From positions 248,001-312,000 of the forward strand of contig JACYUE010000002.1 of NCBI GenBank assembly GCA_014841595.1: DNA of 64,000 bases, written 5' to 3'. The notes under the pieces were generated by a model. It was not told where the DNA came from. It did no database searches and worked only from the letters and a program-made list of their open reading frames with translations. Below are positions 16,948 through 27,908 of this stretch, piece by piece (the first letter of the stretch is position 1; each line of letters starts with the position of its first letter). Origin of the DNA: Oxalobacteraceae sp. CFBP 8761. GTDB lineage: Bacteria > Pseudomonadota > Gammaproteobacteria > Burkholderiales > Burkholderiaceae_D. The position numbers were made by a program, and so were the translations under genes.

Positions 16948-18317
16948 TGCGCGGTACCCTGGCACAACTCGTGGCGGCCATTCCCGGCGCGCGCCTCGTC
17001 GGCGCGGATGTCGCCTTTGGTGGCGTGTCGACGGACAGCCGCAAGGTCGACGCCGGCGCGCTGTTCGTCGCGCTGCGCGGCGAGTCGTTCGACGCCCACG
17101 ATTTCCTCGACCAGGTCGCCGCGCGCGACGTCGCGGCGGTGGTCGTGTCGGCGCTGCCGGAAGGCTGGACGCTGCCGGCGATCGTCGTGCCCGACACGCT
17201 GGTTGCGCTGGGCCGCATCGCGCATGCCTGGCGCACGGGGTTCGATCTGCCCGTCATCGGCGTCACCGGCAGCAACGGCAAGACGACGGTCAAGGAAATG
17301 ATCGCATCGATCCTGGCGGCGGCAGTGGGCGAAGAAGCGCGCCTGGCCACGCAGGGTAATCTGAACAACGAGATCGGCGTGCCCCTCACGCTGTTCCGCC
17401 TGACGGCCTCCCATCGCGCCGCGGTGGTGGAGCTGGGCATGAACCATCCGGGCGAGATCGCCCGCCTGGCGGCCATCGCCGCGCCGACGGTCGCGCTGGT
17501 GAACAATGCGCAGCGCGAGCACCAGGAATTCATGCACACCGTGGAAGCGGTGGCGCGCGAAAATGGCGCGGTGCTGCAAGCCCTCGCGCCAAACGGCGTG
17601 GCCGTGTTCCCGGGCGACGACGTGTACACCGACCTGTGGCGCGGCCTGGCTGCCTGCGACGTCATCACGTTTGGCCTGACTGACGCCTGCGACGTGCGCG
17701 CCGACTACACGAGCAATGGTTTCGGCAGCGACCTGCAGGTGAGCGCACGCGGCGCGCAGTTCGCCATCAAGCTGGCCGCGGCCGGCGAACACAATGTGCG
17801 CAATGCGCTGGCCGCGATTGCCTGTGCTCTCGGCGCCGGTGTCAAACCGGACGCCATCGTGCGCGGCCTCGAAGCCTTTGCACCGGTCGGCGGGCGCCTG
17901 CAGCGCAAGCAGGCCGCCGGCGGCGCGACCGTCATCGACGATACCTACAACGCCAATCCCGATTCAATGCGCGCTGCCATCGACGTGCTGGCCGCGTATC
18001 CTGCGCCGCGCATCCTGGTGGTGGGCGACATGGGCGAGGTCGGCGCGCAGGGCAAAGAATTTCACGAAGAAATCGGGGCTTACGCACACACGCGTGGCAT
18101 CGACACCGTGCTCGCGACAGGCGAGCTGGCGCGCCATCTGGCCGCGTCGGGAGCACAGCATTACGAGCAGTTCGACGAGTTATTGGCAGCACTGGATAAA
18201 AAACTGGGCAGCAATACGGACGCGACTGTGCTGGTGAAGGGCTCGCGTTTCATGAAAATGGAACGCGTGGTCCTGCACCTGACCGGATCAACCCCCCTTG
18301 GCAAGGACGCCCACTAA
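16947..18317 (+). CDS. murF: UDP-MurNAc-tripeptide:D-Ala-D-Ala ligase
   Basis: A 456-residue Mur ligase that adds the D-Ala-D-Ala dipeptide to complete the pentapeptide precursor. The order is the N-terminal substrate domain ([19 protein letters not shown]), the ATP loop [12 protein letters not shown] near residue 108, the [10 protein letters not shown] motif, and the C-terminal [13 protein letters not shown] segment typical of MurF. The start ATG shares one base with the murE stop (TGATG), suggesting translational coupling. One base separates it from mraY. Confidence 0.95.
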   Translation: MRGTLAQLVAAIPGARLVGADVAFGGVSTDSRKVDAGALFVALRGESFDAHDFLDQVAARDVAAVVVSALPEGWTLPAIVVPDTLVALGRIAHAWRTGFDLPVIGVTGSNGKTTVKEMIASILAAAVGEEARLATQGNLNNEIGVPLTLFRLTASHRAAVVELGMNHPGEIARLAAIAAPTVALVNNAQREHQEFMHTVEAVARENGAVLQALAPNGVAVFPGDDVYTDLWRGLAACDVITFGLTDACDVRADYTSNGFGSDLQVSARGAQFAIKLAAAGEHNVRNALAAIACALGAGVKPDAIVRGLEAFAPVGGRLQRKQAAGGATVIDDTYNANPDSMRAAIDVLAAYPAPRILVVGDMGEVGAQGKEFHEEIGAYAHTRGIDTVLATGELARHLAASGAQHYEQFDELLAALDKKLGSNTDATVLVKGSRFMKMERVVLHLTGSTPLGKDAH

Positions 18318-18318
18318 T

Positions 18319-19488
18319 ATGCTTCTCTGGCTCGCACAATACTTTCAGGACTATCTCGGTCCGCTGCGCGTGTTTAATTACCTCACGTTCCGCGCGGTGT
18401 TCGCCACCATCACGGCCATCACCATCGGCCTCGTGGCCGGCCCGATCGTCATCCGCAAACTGACCGAACTGAAAGTCGGGCAGGCCGTGCGTACCTACGG
18501 CCCGCAAAGCCACCTGACCAAGCACGGCACCCCGACGATGGGCGGCGTGCTGGTCCTGATCGCGATCGGCATCTCGACGCTGCTGTGGTGCGACCTGTCG
18601 AACCGCCTGATCTGGCCAGTGCTGGTCGTGACGATGGGCTTTGGCGCCGTCGGCTGGGTCGACGATTACCGCAAGGTGGTCTACAAGGACCCGGAAGGCA
18701 TGCGCTCGCGCGAAAAATACTTCTGGATGTCGCTGATCGGCATCGCTTCGGCCCTGTACCTGGCATTCTCGGTCTCGGCCGCCAATCCATGGGAAGTCGC
18801 GCAACTGTTCTACGCCTGGGTGCAGTCGGGCTTCTCGATGAGCCTGCCGCCAAAGGCCGACCTGATCGTCCCGTTCTTCAAGACCATCAGCTATCCGCTG
18901 GGCGTCTGGGGCTTCATCGCGCTGACCTATTGCGTGATCGTCGGTGCGTCCAACGCCGTGAACTTCACCGACGGCCTCGATGGCCTGGCGATCATGCCGA
19001 CCGTGATGGTCGGCGCGGCCCTGGGCCTGTTCGCGTATCTCACCGGCAGCGTGACGTTCTCGAAATACCTGTTGATCCCGTACATCCCGGGCGCCGGCGA
19101 ACTGCTGATCTTCTGCGGCGCGATGGCCGGCGCGGGCCTGGCCTTCCTGTGGTTCAACGCGCACCCGGCCCAGATGTTCATGGGCGACGTCGGCGCGCTG
19201 GCCCTTGGCGGCGCGCTGGGCACGATCGCCGTCATCGTGCGCCAGGAAATCGTCCTGTTCATCATGGGCGGCGTGTTCGTGGCCGAAACGCTGTCCGTGA
19301 TCATCCAGGTGACCTGGTTCAAGTATACGAAGAAGCGCTATGGCACCGGCCGCCGCGTGTTTCTGATGGCGCCGCTGCATCACCACTTTGAACAAAAGGG
19401 CTGGAACGAAACCAAGGTCGTGGTCCGCTTCTGGATCGTGACCATCGTGCTGATCCTGGTCGGTCTCTCTACACTGAAACTGCGTTAA
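18319..19488 (+). CDS. mraY: Phospho-MurNAc-pentapeptide transferase
   Basis: A 389-residue integral membrane enzyme that makes lipid I by moving phospho-MurNAc-pentapeptide to undecaprenyl phosphate. About ten hydrophobic segments are visible. Conserved features include GTPTMGGVL, the paired Asp in [18 protein letters not shown], the loop [15 protein letters not shown] and the HHHFE motif near the C-terminus. The true start is the ATG at 18319, one base after the murF stop. Its TAA overlaps the murD ATG by one base. Confidence 0.95.
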   Translation: MLLWLAQYFQDYLGPLRVFNYLTFRAVFATITAITIGLVAGPIVIRKLTELKVGQAVRTYGPQSHLTKHGTPTMGGVLVLIAIGISTLLWCDLSNRLIWPVLVVTMGFGAVGWVDDYRKVVYKDPEGMRSREKYFWMSLIGIASALYLAFSVSAANPWEVAQLFYAWVQSGFSMSLPPKADLIVPFFKTISYPLGVWGFIALTYCVIVGASNAVNFTDGLDGLAIMPTVMVGAALGLFAYLTGSVTFSKYLLIPYIPGAGELLIFCGAMAGAGLAFLWFNAHPAQMFMGDVGALALGGALGTIAVIVRQEIVLFIMGGVFVAETLSVIIQVTWFKYTKKRYGTGRRVFLMAPLHHHFEQKGWNETKVVVRFWIVTIVLILVGLSTLKLR

Positions 19489-20981
19489 TGAACTACGACG
19501 GCAAACTCGCACTGGTACTTGGCCTCGGTGAATCCGGGCTCGCGATGGCGCACTGGCTGGCGCGGGGTGGCGCACGCGTGCGCGTGGCCGATACGCGTGC
19601 GGAACCACAACGTCTGCCGGCGCTGCGCGCGGCCGCGCCGGATGCCCAATTCGTCGCCGGCGAATTTGGCGCCGACCTGCTCGATGGCGTCGACTTCGTC
19701 GCCGTCAGCCCGGGCCTGGCCCCGGATCGCGAACTGGCCGCCATCATGCCTGCCGCTGCTACCCGCGACATTCCCGTCTGGGGCGAAATCGAACTGTTCG
19801 CCCAGGCGCTGGCGCAGCTGCGCGAGAAGAGCGGCTATGCACCGAAAGTCATCGCGATCACGGGCACCAACGGCAAGACGACGGTGACGAGCCTAACGGG
19901 CCTGCTGTGCCGCCGCGCGGGGTTGACCACGCGCGTGGCTGGCAATATCAGCCCGGCCGCGCTGGACGTGCTGCGCGAGTCGATCGATGCGAACGAATTG
20001 CCGCAAGCCTGGGTGCTGGAGTTGTCCAGCTTCCAGCTGCATACAACATTCAGTCTCAATGCCGACGCTGCGACGGTGCTGAACCTGACGCAGGATCACC
20101 TCGACTGGCACGGCACGATGGATGCCTATGCAGCCGACAAGGCGCGCATCTTCGGGCCTGATACCGTGCGCGTCCTGAATCGCGACGATGCGCGCGTGAT
20201 GCGCATGGCGGTCGATGCGCCGCTGTTCACCTTCGGCACCGATGAACCGAAGGACGCCGACAGCTTCGGCCTGATCGACGAGCGCGGCGTGCTGTGGCTG
20301 GCCAATGCGGTTGCGGGCGAGGCAAGTGACAAGAAACTCAAACGCGGTGAAATCCGCGAACAGGTCGACGCCATCGTGGGCCGCCTGATGCCGGCCGATG
20401 CGCTGAAGATTCGCGGCCTGCACAATGCCGCCAATGCACTGGCCGCGCTGGCCCTGTGCCGCGCCTGCGGCCTGCCGCTGGCGCCGCTGCTGCACGGCCT
20501 GCGCGAGTATGCGGGCGAGCCGCACCGCGTCGAGCTGGTGGCCACCATCGACGGCGTCGACTATTACGACGACAGCAAGGGCACCAATGTCGGCGCCACC
20601 GTCGCTGCGCTGCAGGGCCTGGGCAAGGCCTTTGCTGGCGCCGACCAGCAGATCCTGCTGATCGCCGGTGGCGACGGCAAGGGGCAGGACTTTTCGCCGC
20701 TGGCCCAGCCCGTGGCGGCATATGCCCGCGCCGTGCTGCTGATCGGCCGCGATGCGCCCGCCGTGCGCGCCGCGATCGATGCGACCGGCGTGCCGGCGTT
20801 CGACCTCGACGACTTGCCGCAGGCCGTGCGCCGCGCGGCCGGTTTGGCGCGTTCCGGGGACGCAGTGCTCCTGTCCCCAGCGTGCGCCAGCCTGGACATG
20901 TTCACCAATTACGCGCACCGCGCACAGGTGTTCGTCGACACCGTGCGCGACATCGCACTCGATAAAGGGCAGGAGATCTGA
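19488..20981 (+). CDS. murD: UDP-MurNAc-L-Ala:D-Glu ligase
   Basis: A 497-residue Mur ligase that adds D-glutamate to UDP-MurNAc-L-alanine. It starts with a nucleotide-binding fold ([20 protein letters not shown]), followed by the ATP loop [12 protein letters not shown] near residue 127, [21 protein letters not shown] and the C-terminal [11 protein letters not shown] motif, all diagnostic of MurD. It is a little longer than the Escherichia coli enzyme because of an insertion around residues 255-290 ([19 protein letters not shown]). Starts and stops overlap both neighbours by one base. Confidence 0.95.
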   Translation: MNYDGKLALVLGLGESGLAMAHWLARGGARVRVADTRAEPQRLPALRAAAPDAQFVAGEFGADLLDGVDFVAVSPGLAPDRELAAIMPAAATRDIPVWGEIELFAQALAQLREKSGYAPKVIAITGTNGKTTVTSLTGLLCRRAGLTTRVAGNISPAALDVLRESIDANELPQAWVLELSSFQLHTTFSLNADAATVLNLTQDHLDWHGTMDAYAADKARIFGPDTVRVLNRDDARVMRMAVDAPLFTFGTDEPKDADSFGLIDERGVLWLANAVAGEASDKKLKRGEIREQVDAIVGRLMPADALKIRGLHNAANALAALALCRACGLPLAPLLHGLREYAGEPHRVELVATIDGVDYYDDSKGTNVGATVAALQGLGKAFAGADQQILLIAGGDGKGQDFSPLAQPVAAYARAVLLIGRDAPAVRAAIDATGVPAFDLDDLPQAVRRAAGLARSGDAVLLSPACASLDMFTNYAHRAQVFVDTVRDIALDKGQEI

Positions 20982-22198
20982 TGGCCTTCCAGCTGCCCTT
21001 CAAGTTTTCCGGCAACGCCGTCGACGCCACTGTCGACGGGCGCAGCCGGCCGTCGAAAATGATGGATTACGACCAGCCGCTGGTCTGGGTCACGCTGCTC
21101 CTGATGCTGTTCGGGATGGTGATGGTGTACTCGGCGTCGATCGCGCTGCCCGATTCGCCGAAATTCCGCTATCTGCAGGACCGCAACGAATACTTCCTGT
21201 ACCGCCAGGCGGTCTACATCCTCGTCTCGATGGTGGCGGCGGCCGTCGTGTTCCGCGTGCCGATCGCGGTCTGGCAGCGCCATGCGCCGATGATCTTCAT
21301 CGGCACGCTGGTGCTGCTGGTGCTGGTCCTGATTCCGGGCCTGGGCGTGTCGGTCAACGGCGCGCGCCGCTGGCTGTCGCTGAAGGTATTCATGGTGCAG
21401 CCGTCCGAAATCATGAAGATCGCCGTGGTGCTGTACGCGGCCGACTTCACGGTGAGGAAGCAAGAGTACATGCACAAGCTGACCAAGGGCTTCGTGCCGA
21501 TGGTCGTGGCCATTGGCCTGGTGGGGGGCCTGCTGCTGATGGAGCCGGATCTGGGCGCCTTCGGCGTGATCGTCTGCATCGCAATGGGCATCCTGTTCCT
21601 GGGCGGGATCAACATCATCTGGTTCGGCGGCATCGGCGCGCTGCTGGTCGTGATCTTCAGCGCGATCATCGCGCTCTCGCCATTTCGCCGTGCGCGCATG
21701 TTCGCTTACCTGAACCCGTGGGAAGAGGGCAATGCGCTGGATAAGGCGTATCAGCTGACGCACTCGCTGATCGCGTTCGGTCGCGGCGAATTCTTTGGCG
21801 TGGGCCTGGGCGGCTCGGTCGAAAAGCTGTTCTACCTGCCCGAAGCGCATACCGACTTCATCATGGCGGTCATCGGGGAAGAACTGGGCCTGGTCGGCGT
21901 GCTGGTCGTGGTGGCGATGTTCTACTGGCTCGTCAAGCGCGCCTTCGACATCGGCCGCCAGGCGATCGCGCTCGAACAGGTATTCGCCGGCCTGGCCGCG
22001 AAAGGCATCGGTATCTGGATCGGCGTGCAGACCTTCATCAATATGGGCGTGAACCTGGGCCTGTTGCCAACCAAGGGCCTGACCTTGCCGCTGATGAGCT
22101 TTGGCGGTTCGGGCGTGCTGTTCAACTGCGTCGGCCTGGCGATCCTGCTGCGCATCGATTACGAAAATCGCGTGCGCATGCGCGGAGGCCGCACATGA
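20981..22198 (+). CDS. ftsW: Septal peptidoglycan polymerase FtsW
   Basis: A 405-residue SEDS-family membrane glycosyltransferase that polymerises septal glycan with FtsI. It has about ten membrane segments after a 45-residue cytoplasmic tail. Conserved stretches include [38 protein letters not shown] with the key Asp, [16 protein letters not shown], and the family signature [15 protein letters not shown] near the end. The start overlaps the murD stop by one base and the stop overlaps murG in an ATGA. Confidence 0.95.
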   Translation: MAFQLPFKFSGNAVDATVDGRSRPSKMMDYDQPLVWVTLLLMLFGMVMVYSASIALPDSPKFRYLQDRNEYFLYRQAVYILVSMVAAAVVFRVPIAVWQRHAPMIFIGTLVLLVLVLIPGLGVSVNGARRWLSLKVFMVQPSEIMKIAVVLYAADFTVRKQEYMHKLTKGFVPMVVAIGLVGGLLLMEPDLGAFGVIVCIAMGILFLGGINIIWFGGIGALLVVIFSAIIALSPFRRARMFAYLNPWEEGNALDKAYQLTHSLIAFGRGEFFGVGLGGSVEKLFYLPEAHTDFIMAVIGEELGLVGVLVVVAMFYWLVKRAFDIGRQAIALEQVFAGLAAKGIGIWIGVQTFINMGVNLGLLPTKGLTLPLMSFGGSGVLFNCVGLAILLRIDYENRVRMRGGRT

Positions 22199-23280
22199 CC
22201 AAGAAGCTGATGATCATGGCCGCCGGCACCGGTGGCCACATCTTCCCCGGTATCGCAATCGCGCAGACAATGCGCGCGCGCGGCTGGGACGTGAGCTGGC
22301 TGGGCACCGCTCACGGCATGGAAACCGATCTGGTGCCGAAAGCCGGCATCGCGATGGACACGATCGACTTCGCCGGCCTGCGCGGCAAGGGCCTGGCGCA
22401 CACCATCAAGGGCGCGTTCAAGATGGCGGCCGCGTTTGCGACCTGCCGGCGCTACCTGGCTGCGCGTCGGCCGGACGTCGTGCTGGGCATGGGCGGTTAC
22501 GTGACGGTGCCGGGCGGCATGATGGCGCGCGCCGCCGGCGTTCCGCTGGCCCTGATCAATGCCGACGCCGCGCTGCTGCTGTCGAACAAGACGCTCACGC
22601 CGCTGGCGCAGCGCGTGCTGTTCGGCTTCCCGGCCGATTTCGGCAAGGCGGCCGGCAAGGCCGTCGTCACGGGCAATCCGGTGCGCCAGCAGATCCTCGA
22701 TCTGCCAGCGCCCGCCGAACGCTTCGCCGGCCGCACCGGCGTGCTGCGCGTGCTGGTCGTTGGCGGCAGCCTGGGCGCCAAGGTGCTCAACGATGGCGTG
22801 CCGGCGGCCCTGAGCCTGATCGACCCGGCGGCACGGCCGATCGTCACGCACCAGTCGGGCAAGAAGAATATCGATGCGCTGCGCGCCGCGTATGCACAGG
22901 CTGGCGTGCAGGCCAATGTGGTCGACTTCATCGACAATATGGCGGCGGCGTACGCCGACGCCGATCTGGTGATCTGCCGCGCCGGCGCGATCACGGTGTC
23001 CGAACTGACGGCGGCCGGCGTGGCCAGCGTGCTGGTGCCGTTCGTGGCCAGCACCACCAGCCACCAGCGCGACAACGCGATCTGGATGGACGGGCAAGGC
23101 GCGGCCGTGCACCTGCCGCAAGGTGAACTGAATCCGCAGCGACTGAAAAGTCTGCTGCAAACGACGCGCGAGCAGTGCCTGGTCATGGCGCAGGCGGCAG
23201 CGCGCGTCGGCCAGCGCGACGCCAATGAGGCGATCGCGCGCGAACTCGAACAACTGGCAGCAAGGGTAAAAGCAGCATGA
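22195..23280 (+). CDS. murG: Lipid II synthase (GlcNAc transferase MurG)
   Basis: A 361-residue GT28 glycosyltransferase on the inner face of the cytoplasmic membrane that adds GlcNAc to lipid I. The N-terminal loop [16 protein letters not shown], the second glycine loop [12 protein letters not shown] near residue 190, and the acceptor region [23 protein letters not shown] with the conserved Glu are all visible. Start and stop each overlap a neighbour by four bases. Confidence 0.95.
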   Translation: MTKKLMIMAAGTGGHIFPGIAIAQTMRARGWDVSWLGTAHGMETDLVPKAGIAMDTIDFAGLRGKGLAHTIKGAFKMAAAFATCRRYLAARRPDVVLGMGGYVTVPGGMMARAAGVPLALINADAALLLSNKTLTPLAQRVLFGFPADFGKAAGKAVVTGNPVRQQILDLPAPAERFAGRTGVLRVLVVGGSLGAKVLNDGVPAALSLIDPAARPIVTHQSGKKNIDALRAAYAQAGVQANVVDFIDNMAAAYADADLVICRAGAITVSELTAAGVASVLVPFVASTTSHQRDNAIWMDGQGAAVHLPQGELNPQRLKSLLQTTREQCLVMAQAAARVGQRDANEAIARELEQLAARVKAA

Positions 23281-24665
23281 AACACAAGATCAAGAACATC
23301 CACTTCGTGGGCATCGGCGGCAGCGGCATGAGCGGCATCGCCGAAGTGCTGCTCAATCTCGGCTACCAGGTGTCGGGCTCGGACCTGGGCAGCAATACCG
23401 CCAGCCAGCGCCTGGCCGACCTGGGCGCGACCGTGCACCTGGGCCACCACGAAGACAATGTGGCGGGCGCGGACGTCGTCGTGACCTCGACCGCCGTGAA
23501 CGAAGCCAACCCGGAAGTGGTTGCGGCGCGCGCAAATAAAGTGCCGGTGGTGCCGCGTGCGATCATGCTGGGCGAATTGATGCGCCTGAAGCGCGGCATC
23601 GCGATTGCGGGCACGCACGGCAAGACGACGACCACCAGCCTGGTCGCATCGGTGCTGGCGCAGGGCGGGCTCGATCCGACCTTCGTCATCGGTGGCCGCC
23701 TGACTGCCGCCGGCGCCAATGCGGCGCTGGGCAGCGGTGACTACATCGTGGCCGAAGCCGATGAATCGGATGCGTCGTTCCTGAACCTGTCGCCGATGAT
23801 CGAAGTGATCACGAACATCGACGCCGATCACATGGAAACCTACGAGCACGACTTCGAGAAACTCAAGAGCGCGTTTGTCAATTTCACGCACCGCCTGCCG
23901 TTCTACGGCCGCGTGATGCTGTGCATCGACGACAAGCACGTGCGCGAGATCCTGCCGCAGGTGACCAAGCCGGTTACCACCTACGGCTTTTCGGAAGAAG
24001 CCGAAGTGCGCGCGCTGGATGCGTACGCCGATGGTACGCACATGCACTTCACCGTGCGCCAGGAAGGCTATGCCGACACCAAGTTCGTGCTGAACCAGCC
24101 CGGCATGCACAACGTGCTCAATGCCTGCTCGGCGATTGCCATCGCGCGCGAAATCGGCATCGACGATGCTGCCACCGCCCAGGGCCTGCTGGAGTTCCGC
24201 GGCGTGGGCCGCCGCTTCACGCGCTACGGCGACGTGGCGCTGGCGTCCGGCGGCAGCTTCACGCTGGTCGACGACTTCGGCCACCACCCGGTGGAAACCG
24301 AAGTCACGCTGGCCGCGGCGCGCGCCGCCTACCCGGGCCGGCGCCTCGTGCTGGCCTTCCAGCCGCACCGCTACAGCCGCACGCGCGACCTGTTCGAAGA
24401 CTTCGTCAAGGTGCTGGCCACGCCGGACGTGCTGCTGCTGGCCGACGTGTATCCGGCCGGCGAAGCGCCGATCGTGGCCGCTGACGGCCGCGCGCTGGCG
24501 CGTGCACTGCGCACGTCCAGCAAGATCGAACCGATCTTCGTCGAGTCGATCGCCGACATGCGCGACGCCATCCTGAACGTGGCGCGCGACGGCGACGTCG
24601 TGCTGACGATGGGCGCCGGCTCGATCAGCGGCATTCCGCAACAACTGACCAACGCGAAAGGCTGA
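23277..24665 (+). CDS. murC: UDP-MurNAc:L-Ala ligase
   Basis: A 462-residue Mur ligase that adds the first residue, L-alanine, to UDP-MurNAc. It has the NAD-like N-terminal loop [17 protein letters not shown], the ATP loop [12 protein letters not shown] near residue 118, the [10 protein letters not shown] motif and the C-terminal DDFGHHPVE signature. Length is normal. It overlaps murG by four bases and ends two bases before ddl. Confidence 0.95.
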   Translation: MKHKIKNIHFVGIGGSGMSGIAEVLLNLGYQVSGSDLGSNTASQRLADLGATVHLGHHEDNVAGADVVVTSTAVNEANPEVVAARANKVPVVPRAIMLGELMRLKRGIAIAGTHGKTTTTSLVASVLAQGGLDPTFVIGGRLTAAGANAALGSGDYIVAEADESDASFLNLSPMIEVITNIDADHMETYEHDFEKLKSAFVNFTHRLPFYGRVMLCIDDKHVREILPQVTKPVTTYGFSEEAEVRALDAYADGTHMHFTVRQEGYADTKFVLNQPGMHNVLNACSAIAIAREIGIDDAATAQGLLEFRGVGRRFTRYGDVALASGGSFTLVDDFGHHPVETEVTLAAARAAYPGRRLVLAFQPHRYSRTRDLFEDFVKVLATPDVLLLADVYPAGEAPIVAADGRALARALRTSSKIEPIFVESIADMRDAILNVARDGDVVLTMGAGSISGIPQQLTNAKG

Positions 24666-24667
24666 GC

Positions 24668-25657
24668 ATGACGACGACCATTCAACTTCTCGATGCCACC
24701 GTCTTCGGCAAGGTCGGCGTCCTGTTCGGCGGCCGCTCGGCCGAGCGCGAAATCTCGCTTATTTCAGGCAGCGGCGTGCTGCAGGCCCTGAAAAGCCGCG
24801 GCATCGATGCGCACCCGTTCGATCCGGGCACGCACAGCCTGGCCGACCTGGCTGCGCAGGGTTTTGATCGCGTGTTCATCGCGCTGCACGGCCGCTATGG
24901 CGAAGACGGCAGCCTGCAGGGCGCCCTCGAGCAGCTGGGCATTCCGTACACCGGCAGCGGCGTGATGGCCTCGAGCGTCGGCATGGACAAGATCACCACC
25001 AAGAAGCTGTGGCTGATGGAAGGCGTGCCAACGCCAAAATACGCGACGGTCGACGCCGATACCGACCTGGATGCGCTGGTCGCCGAACTGGGCCTGCCGC
25101 TGATTGTCAAGCCGCCGCTCGAAGGCTCGAGCATCGGCATCACCAAGGTCCTTGAGCGTGACCAGCTGGCCGACGCGATCGCGCTCGTGGCCAGCATGGA
25201 CGACGCGGTGCTGGCCGAGCAGTTCGTGACCGGCCGTGAATTCACGGTCGCCGTGCTGGGGCAGGGCGCCGCCGCCCGCGCGCTGCCGATCGTCGAGATC
25301 GTCGCGCCCGAAGGCAAGTACGACTACCAGAACAAGTACTTCACCGACGACACGCAATACCACTGCCCGGCGCCGCTGCCCGACGAACTGACGCAGGAGA
25401 TCCAGCGTCATGCGGTGAACGCCTACCGCGCGATCGGTTGCGAAGGCTGGGGCCGCGTTGACGTGCTGGTGCGCGAGAGCGACATGCGGCCGTTCCTGCT
25501 CGAGGTGAACACGTCCCCGGGCATGACGACGCACTCGCTGGTGCCGATGGCGGCGCGCGCGGTGGGCATCGGCTACGAAGACCTGTGCGTCGAGATCCTG
25601 CGTTCGGCCCGGCTCAAGATGGGCAACCGGGGTGCGAAACCCGACGTGAAGGACTGA
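24668..25657 (+). CDS. ddl: D-alanine:D-alanine ligase
   Basis: A 329-residue ATP-grasp ligase that makes the D-Ala-D-Ala used by MurF. Features are GKVGVLFGGRSAEREISLISG at residues 12-32, ALHGRYGEDGSLQG, GSGVMASSVGMDK, the ATP-binding VKPPLEGSSIGITKV and the metal-binding C-terminus FLLEVNTSPGMTTHSLVP. Its place in the cluster between murC and ftsQ corresponds to ddlB of Escherichia coli. The N-terminal extension of about ten residues before the conserved core is modest. Confidence 0.95.
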   Translation: MTTTIQLLDATVFGKVGVLFGGRSAEREISLISGSGVLQALKSRGIDAHPFDPGTHSLADLAAQGFDRVFIALHGRYGEDGSLQGALEQLGIPYTGSGVMASSVGMDKITTKKLWLMEGVPTPKYATVDADTDLDALVAELGLPLIVKPPLEGSSIGITKVLERDQLADAIALVASMDDAVLAEQFVTGREFTVAVLGQGAAARALPIVEIVAPEGKYDYQNKYFTDDTQYHCPAPLPDELTQEIQRHAVNAYRAIGCEGWGRVDVLVRESDMRPFLLEVNTSPGMTTHSLVPMAARAVGIGYEDLCVEILRSARLKMGNRGAKPDVKD

Positions 25658-25662
25658 GCGCA

Positions 25663-26499
25663 ATGTGGCATGACGTCCGCTCCCTCAATGCAACCGCCAG
25701 CTTCCTGACGGCGCTGACGGTGCTCGCCGCGCTGGTGACCGGCGTCTGGTGGCTGTCGCAGCGCCCGATGTTCGCACTGGGCTCGGTGACGGTGGAGAGC
25801 ATGTACGGGATCGACCTGAAACACGTGAACGAACTGACCGTGCGCAACGGCGTGGTCGGTAAAATTCGCGGCAACTTCTTTACCGCCGACCTGGAACAGG
25901 TGCGCGCGACGTTCGAGACCGTGCCCTGGGTACGCCGCGCCACGGTGCGCCGCGAATGGCCCAATGCGCTGGTGGTCGAAGTCGAAGAGCACGAGGCGCT
26001 CGGCACCTGGGGCGACGAAGGCCGCCTGCTGTCGGTCAAGGGCGACGTGTTTACGGCCAATATTGCCGAAGCCGACGATGAACAGACGCTCCCGGAGTTC
26101 GATGGACCGGTGGGCAGCGAGAAGGATGTGCTGGCGCGCTTCAATGAACTGCGCACGGCGTTTGCCAAGGTGGCGCTGGTGCCGCACGCGTTGTCGCTAT
26201 CGAATCGCTATGCATGGACCGTGAAGCTGGATAATGGCATGAGCGTCGAACTGGGACGCGAACAGGATCGCAACACGTTGAACAAGCGCGTCGCGCGTCT
26301 GGTCGGCGTGTACCCGCAGCTGGTGGCCCGGCTGCAGGAGGGCCGTATCGATACGATCGATATGCGCTATCCGAACGGACTGGCCTTGTCGTCGGCGGCG
26401 CTGAACGTGCCGCTGGATGCGACGAAGCCGGTCAAGGCAGCCAAGAAACCCAAAGCCGCACCGAATACAAAAACCAATACAACAACCAAGCAAATCTGA
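25663..26499 (+). CDS. ftsQ: Cell division protein FtsQ
   Basis: A 278-residue bitopic division protein: short cytoplasmic tail, membrane segment (about residues 14-33), POTRA domain (FALGSVTVESMYGIDLKHVN onward) and a beta domain with TVPWVRRATVRREWPNALVVEVEEHEALGTWG, a conserved FtsQ stretch. It recruits FtsL and FtsB to the septum. The C-terminal tail is rich in Lys, Ala, Thr and Asn and probably unstructured. The frame opens at 25585 inside ddl, but the ATG at 25663 lies six bases past the ddl stop and gives the normal length. Confidence 0.93.
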   Translation: MWHDVRSLNATASFLTALTVLAALVTGVWWLSQRPMFALGSVTVESMYGIDLKHVNELTVRNGVVGKIRGNFFTADLEQVRATFETVPWVRRATVRREWPNALVVEVEEHEALGTWGDEGRLLSVKGDVFTANIAEADDEQTLPEFDGPVGSEKDVLARFNELRTAFAKVALVPHALSLSNRYAWTVKLDNGMSVELGREQDRNTLNKRVARLVGVYPQLVARLQEGRIDTIDMRYPNGLALSSAALNVPLDATKPVKAAKKPKAAPNTKTNTTTKQI

Positions 26500-26512
26500 G
26501 CAGGCTACAGCA

Positions 26513-27745
26513 ATGACAAAAGACGCGAAAAACCTGATCGTCGGTCTCGACATCGGCACCTCCAAGGTGGTGGCCGTGGTCGCCGAAGTGATGTCCGACG
26601 GACGCCACGAGGTGATCGGGCTGGGTCAGCACGAGTCCAGGGGATTGAAGAAAGGCGTGGTCGTCAACATCGAGGCCACCGTCGAATCGATCCAGCGCGC
26701 GCTGGAAGAGGCCGAGCTGATGGCGGATTGCAAGATCCGCAACGTCTACGCCGGCATCGCCGGCAGCCATATCCGTTCGTTCAATTCGAGCGGGATGGTG
26801 GCGATCAAGGAGAAAGAAGTCACGGCGACCGACGTGGCGCGCGTGATCGAGACGGCCAAGGCAGTGAACATCCCGACCGACCAGCAATTGCTGCACACGG
26901 TGCCGCAGGAATTCATCGTCGACAACCAGGAAGACGTGCGCGAGCCGATCGGCATGAGCGGCATCCGCCTCGAAGTGCGGGTGCACATTGTCACCGGTGC
27001 GGTCTCTGCGGTACAAAACATTGTAAAGTGCGTGCGCCGCTGCGGTCTCGAGGTCTCGGACCTGATCCTGCAGCCGATGGCGTCCGCCGACGCGGTGCTG
27101 ACGGTCGACGAGAAAGAACTGGGCGTGGTGCTGATCGACATCGGCGGCGGCACCACCGACATCGCGGTGTTCTCGGATGGCGCGATCCGCCACACGGCCG
27201 TGATCCCGATCGCGGGTGACCAGATCACCAGCGACATCGCGATGGCCTTGCGCACGCCGACCGGCGAAGCCGAAGATATCAAGATCCGCTACGGCGTGGC
27301 CAAGCAGGTGCTGGCCGACCCGGGCGAGACACTCGAAGTGCCAGGTCTCGGTGACCGCGGCCCGCGCGCCCTGTCGCGCCAGGCTTTGGCGGCCGTGATC
27401 GAGCCCCGGGTGGAGGAGCTGTTCGCGATGGTGCACCAGGCCGTGCGCGAATCGGGCTACGAAGGCGTGCTGTCGTCCGGCATCGTCCTGACTGGCGGCA
27501 GCGCAATCATGCCCGGCATGATCGAAATGGCGGAAGACATCTTCCTCAAACCGGCACGCCTCGGCACGCCGGACTACCGCGGGCAATTGGCCGATGTGGT
27601 GCGCAGCCCCCGCTACGCCACCGTGCTTGGCTTGCTGCTCGAAGCAAAGAAACAGTACCTGCGCGGACACATCGTCACGCGCCAGGATGGTTCGGTGAAG
27701 GCAGTCTGGCAGCGCATGAAGGAGTGGATCGCGGGGAACTTCTGA
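26513..27745 (+). CDS. ftsA: Cell division protein FtsA
   Basis: A 410-residue actin-like ATPase that tethers FtsZ to the membrane. It shows the phosphate-1 loop IVGLDIGTSKVVAVVAEV at residues 7-24, the 1C domain, DIGGGTTDIAVF near residue 206, LTGGSAIMPGM near 326 and a C-terminal amphipathic helix (AVWQRMKEWIAGNF) that serves as the membrane anchor. The open frame starts in ftsQ, but the ATG at 26513 fits the family start. A 163-base gap separates it from ftsZ. Confidence 0.95.
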   Translation: MTKDAKNLIVGLDIGTSKVVAVVAEVMSDGRHEVIGLGQHESRGLKKGVVVNIEATVESIQRALEEAELMADCKIRNVYAGIAGSHIRSFNSSGMVAIKEKEVTATDVARVIETAKAVNIPTDQQLLHTVPQEFIVDNQEDVREPIGMSGIRLEVRVHIVTGAVSAVQNIVKCVRRCGLEVSDLILQPMASADAVLTVDEKELGVVLIDIGGGTTDIAVFSDGAIRHTAVIPIAGDQITSDIAMALRTPTGEAEDIKIRYGVAKQVLADPGETLEVPGLGDRGPRALSRQALAAVIEPRVEELFAMVHQAVRESGYEGVLSSGIVLTGGSAIMPGMIEMAEDIFLKPARLGTPDYRGQLADVVRSPRYATVLGLLLEAKKQYLRGHIVTRQDGSVKAVWQRMKEWIAGNF

Positions 27746-27908
27746 CGCACATGCAATCGCACTAGCACTTGGTAACAAATTAGGTAGCGAAATTTCATCA
27801 CGAATTACAGTTTTTTACATACAATCGCAGATACCGGTTTGAGGCGGCGAACCAGATACGCACAGGCCTCGTTCCCGTAACTGCACTTTGAAAATTAGGG
27901 AGCACATC
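27746..27908 (+). promoter_or_regulatory. ftsA-ftsZ spacer with a possible ftsZ promoter
   Basis: This is the only long spacer in the dcw cluster and is much richer in A and T than the genes around it. TACAAT at 27820-27825 matches the sigma70 -10 box at 5 of 6 bases, but I find no good -35 at the right distance. AGGGAGCACATC at 27897-27908 supplies the ftsZ ribosome binding site. Extra ftsZ promoters in this region are common in other bacteria. Confidence 0.35.

Noticed and set aside
22497..24644. Reverse-strand open frame of 715 codons opposite murG and murC
   Set aside because: It spans two different essential genes antisense, with a His/Arg/Ala-rich translation and no motif.
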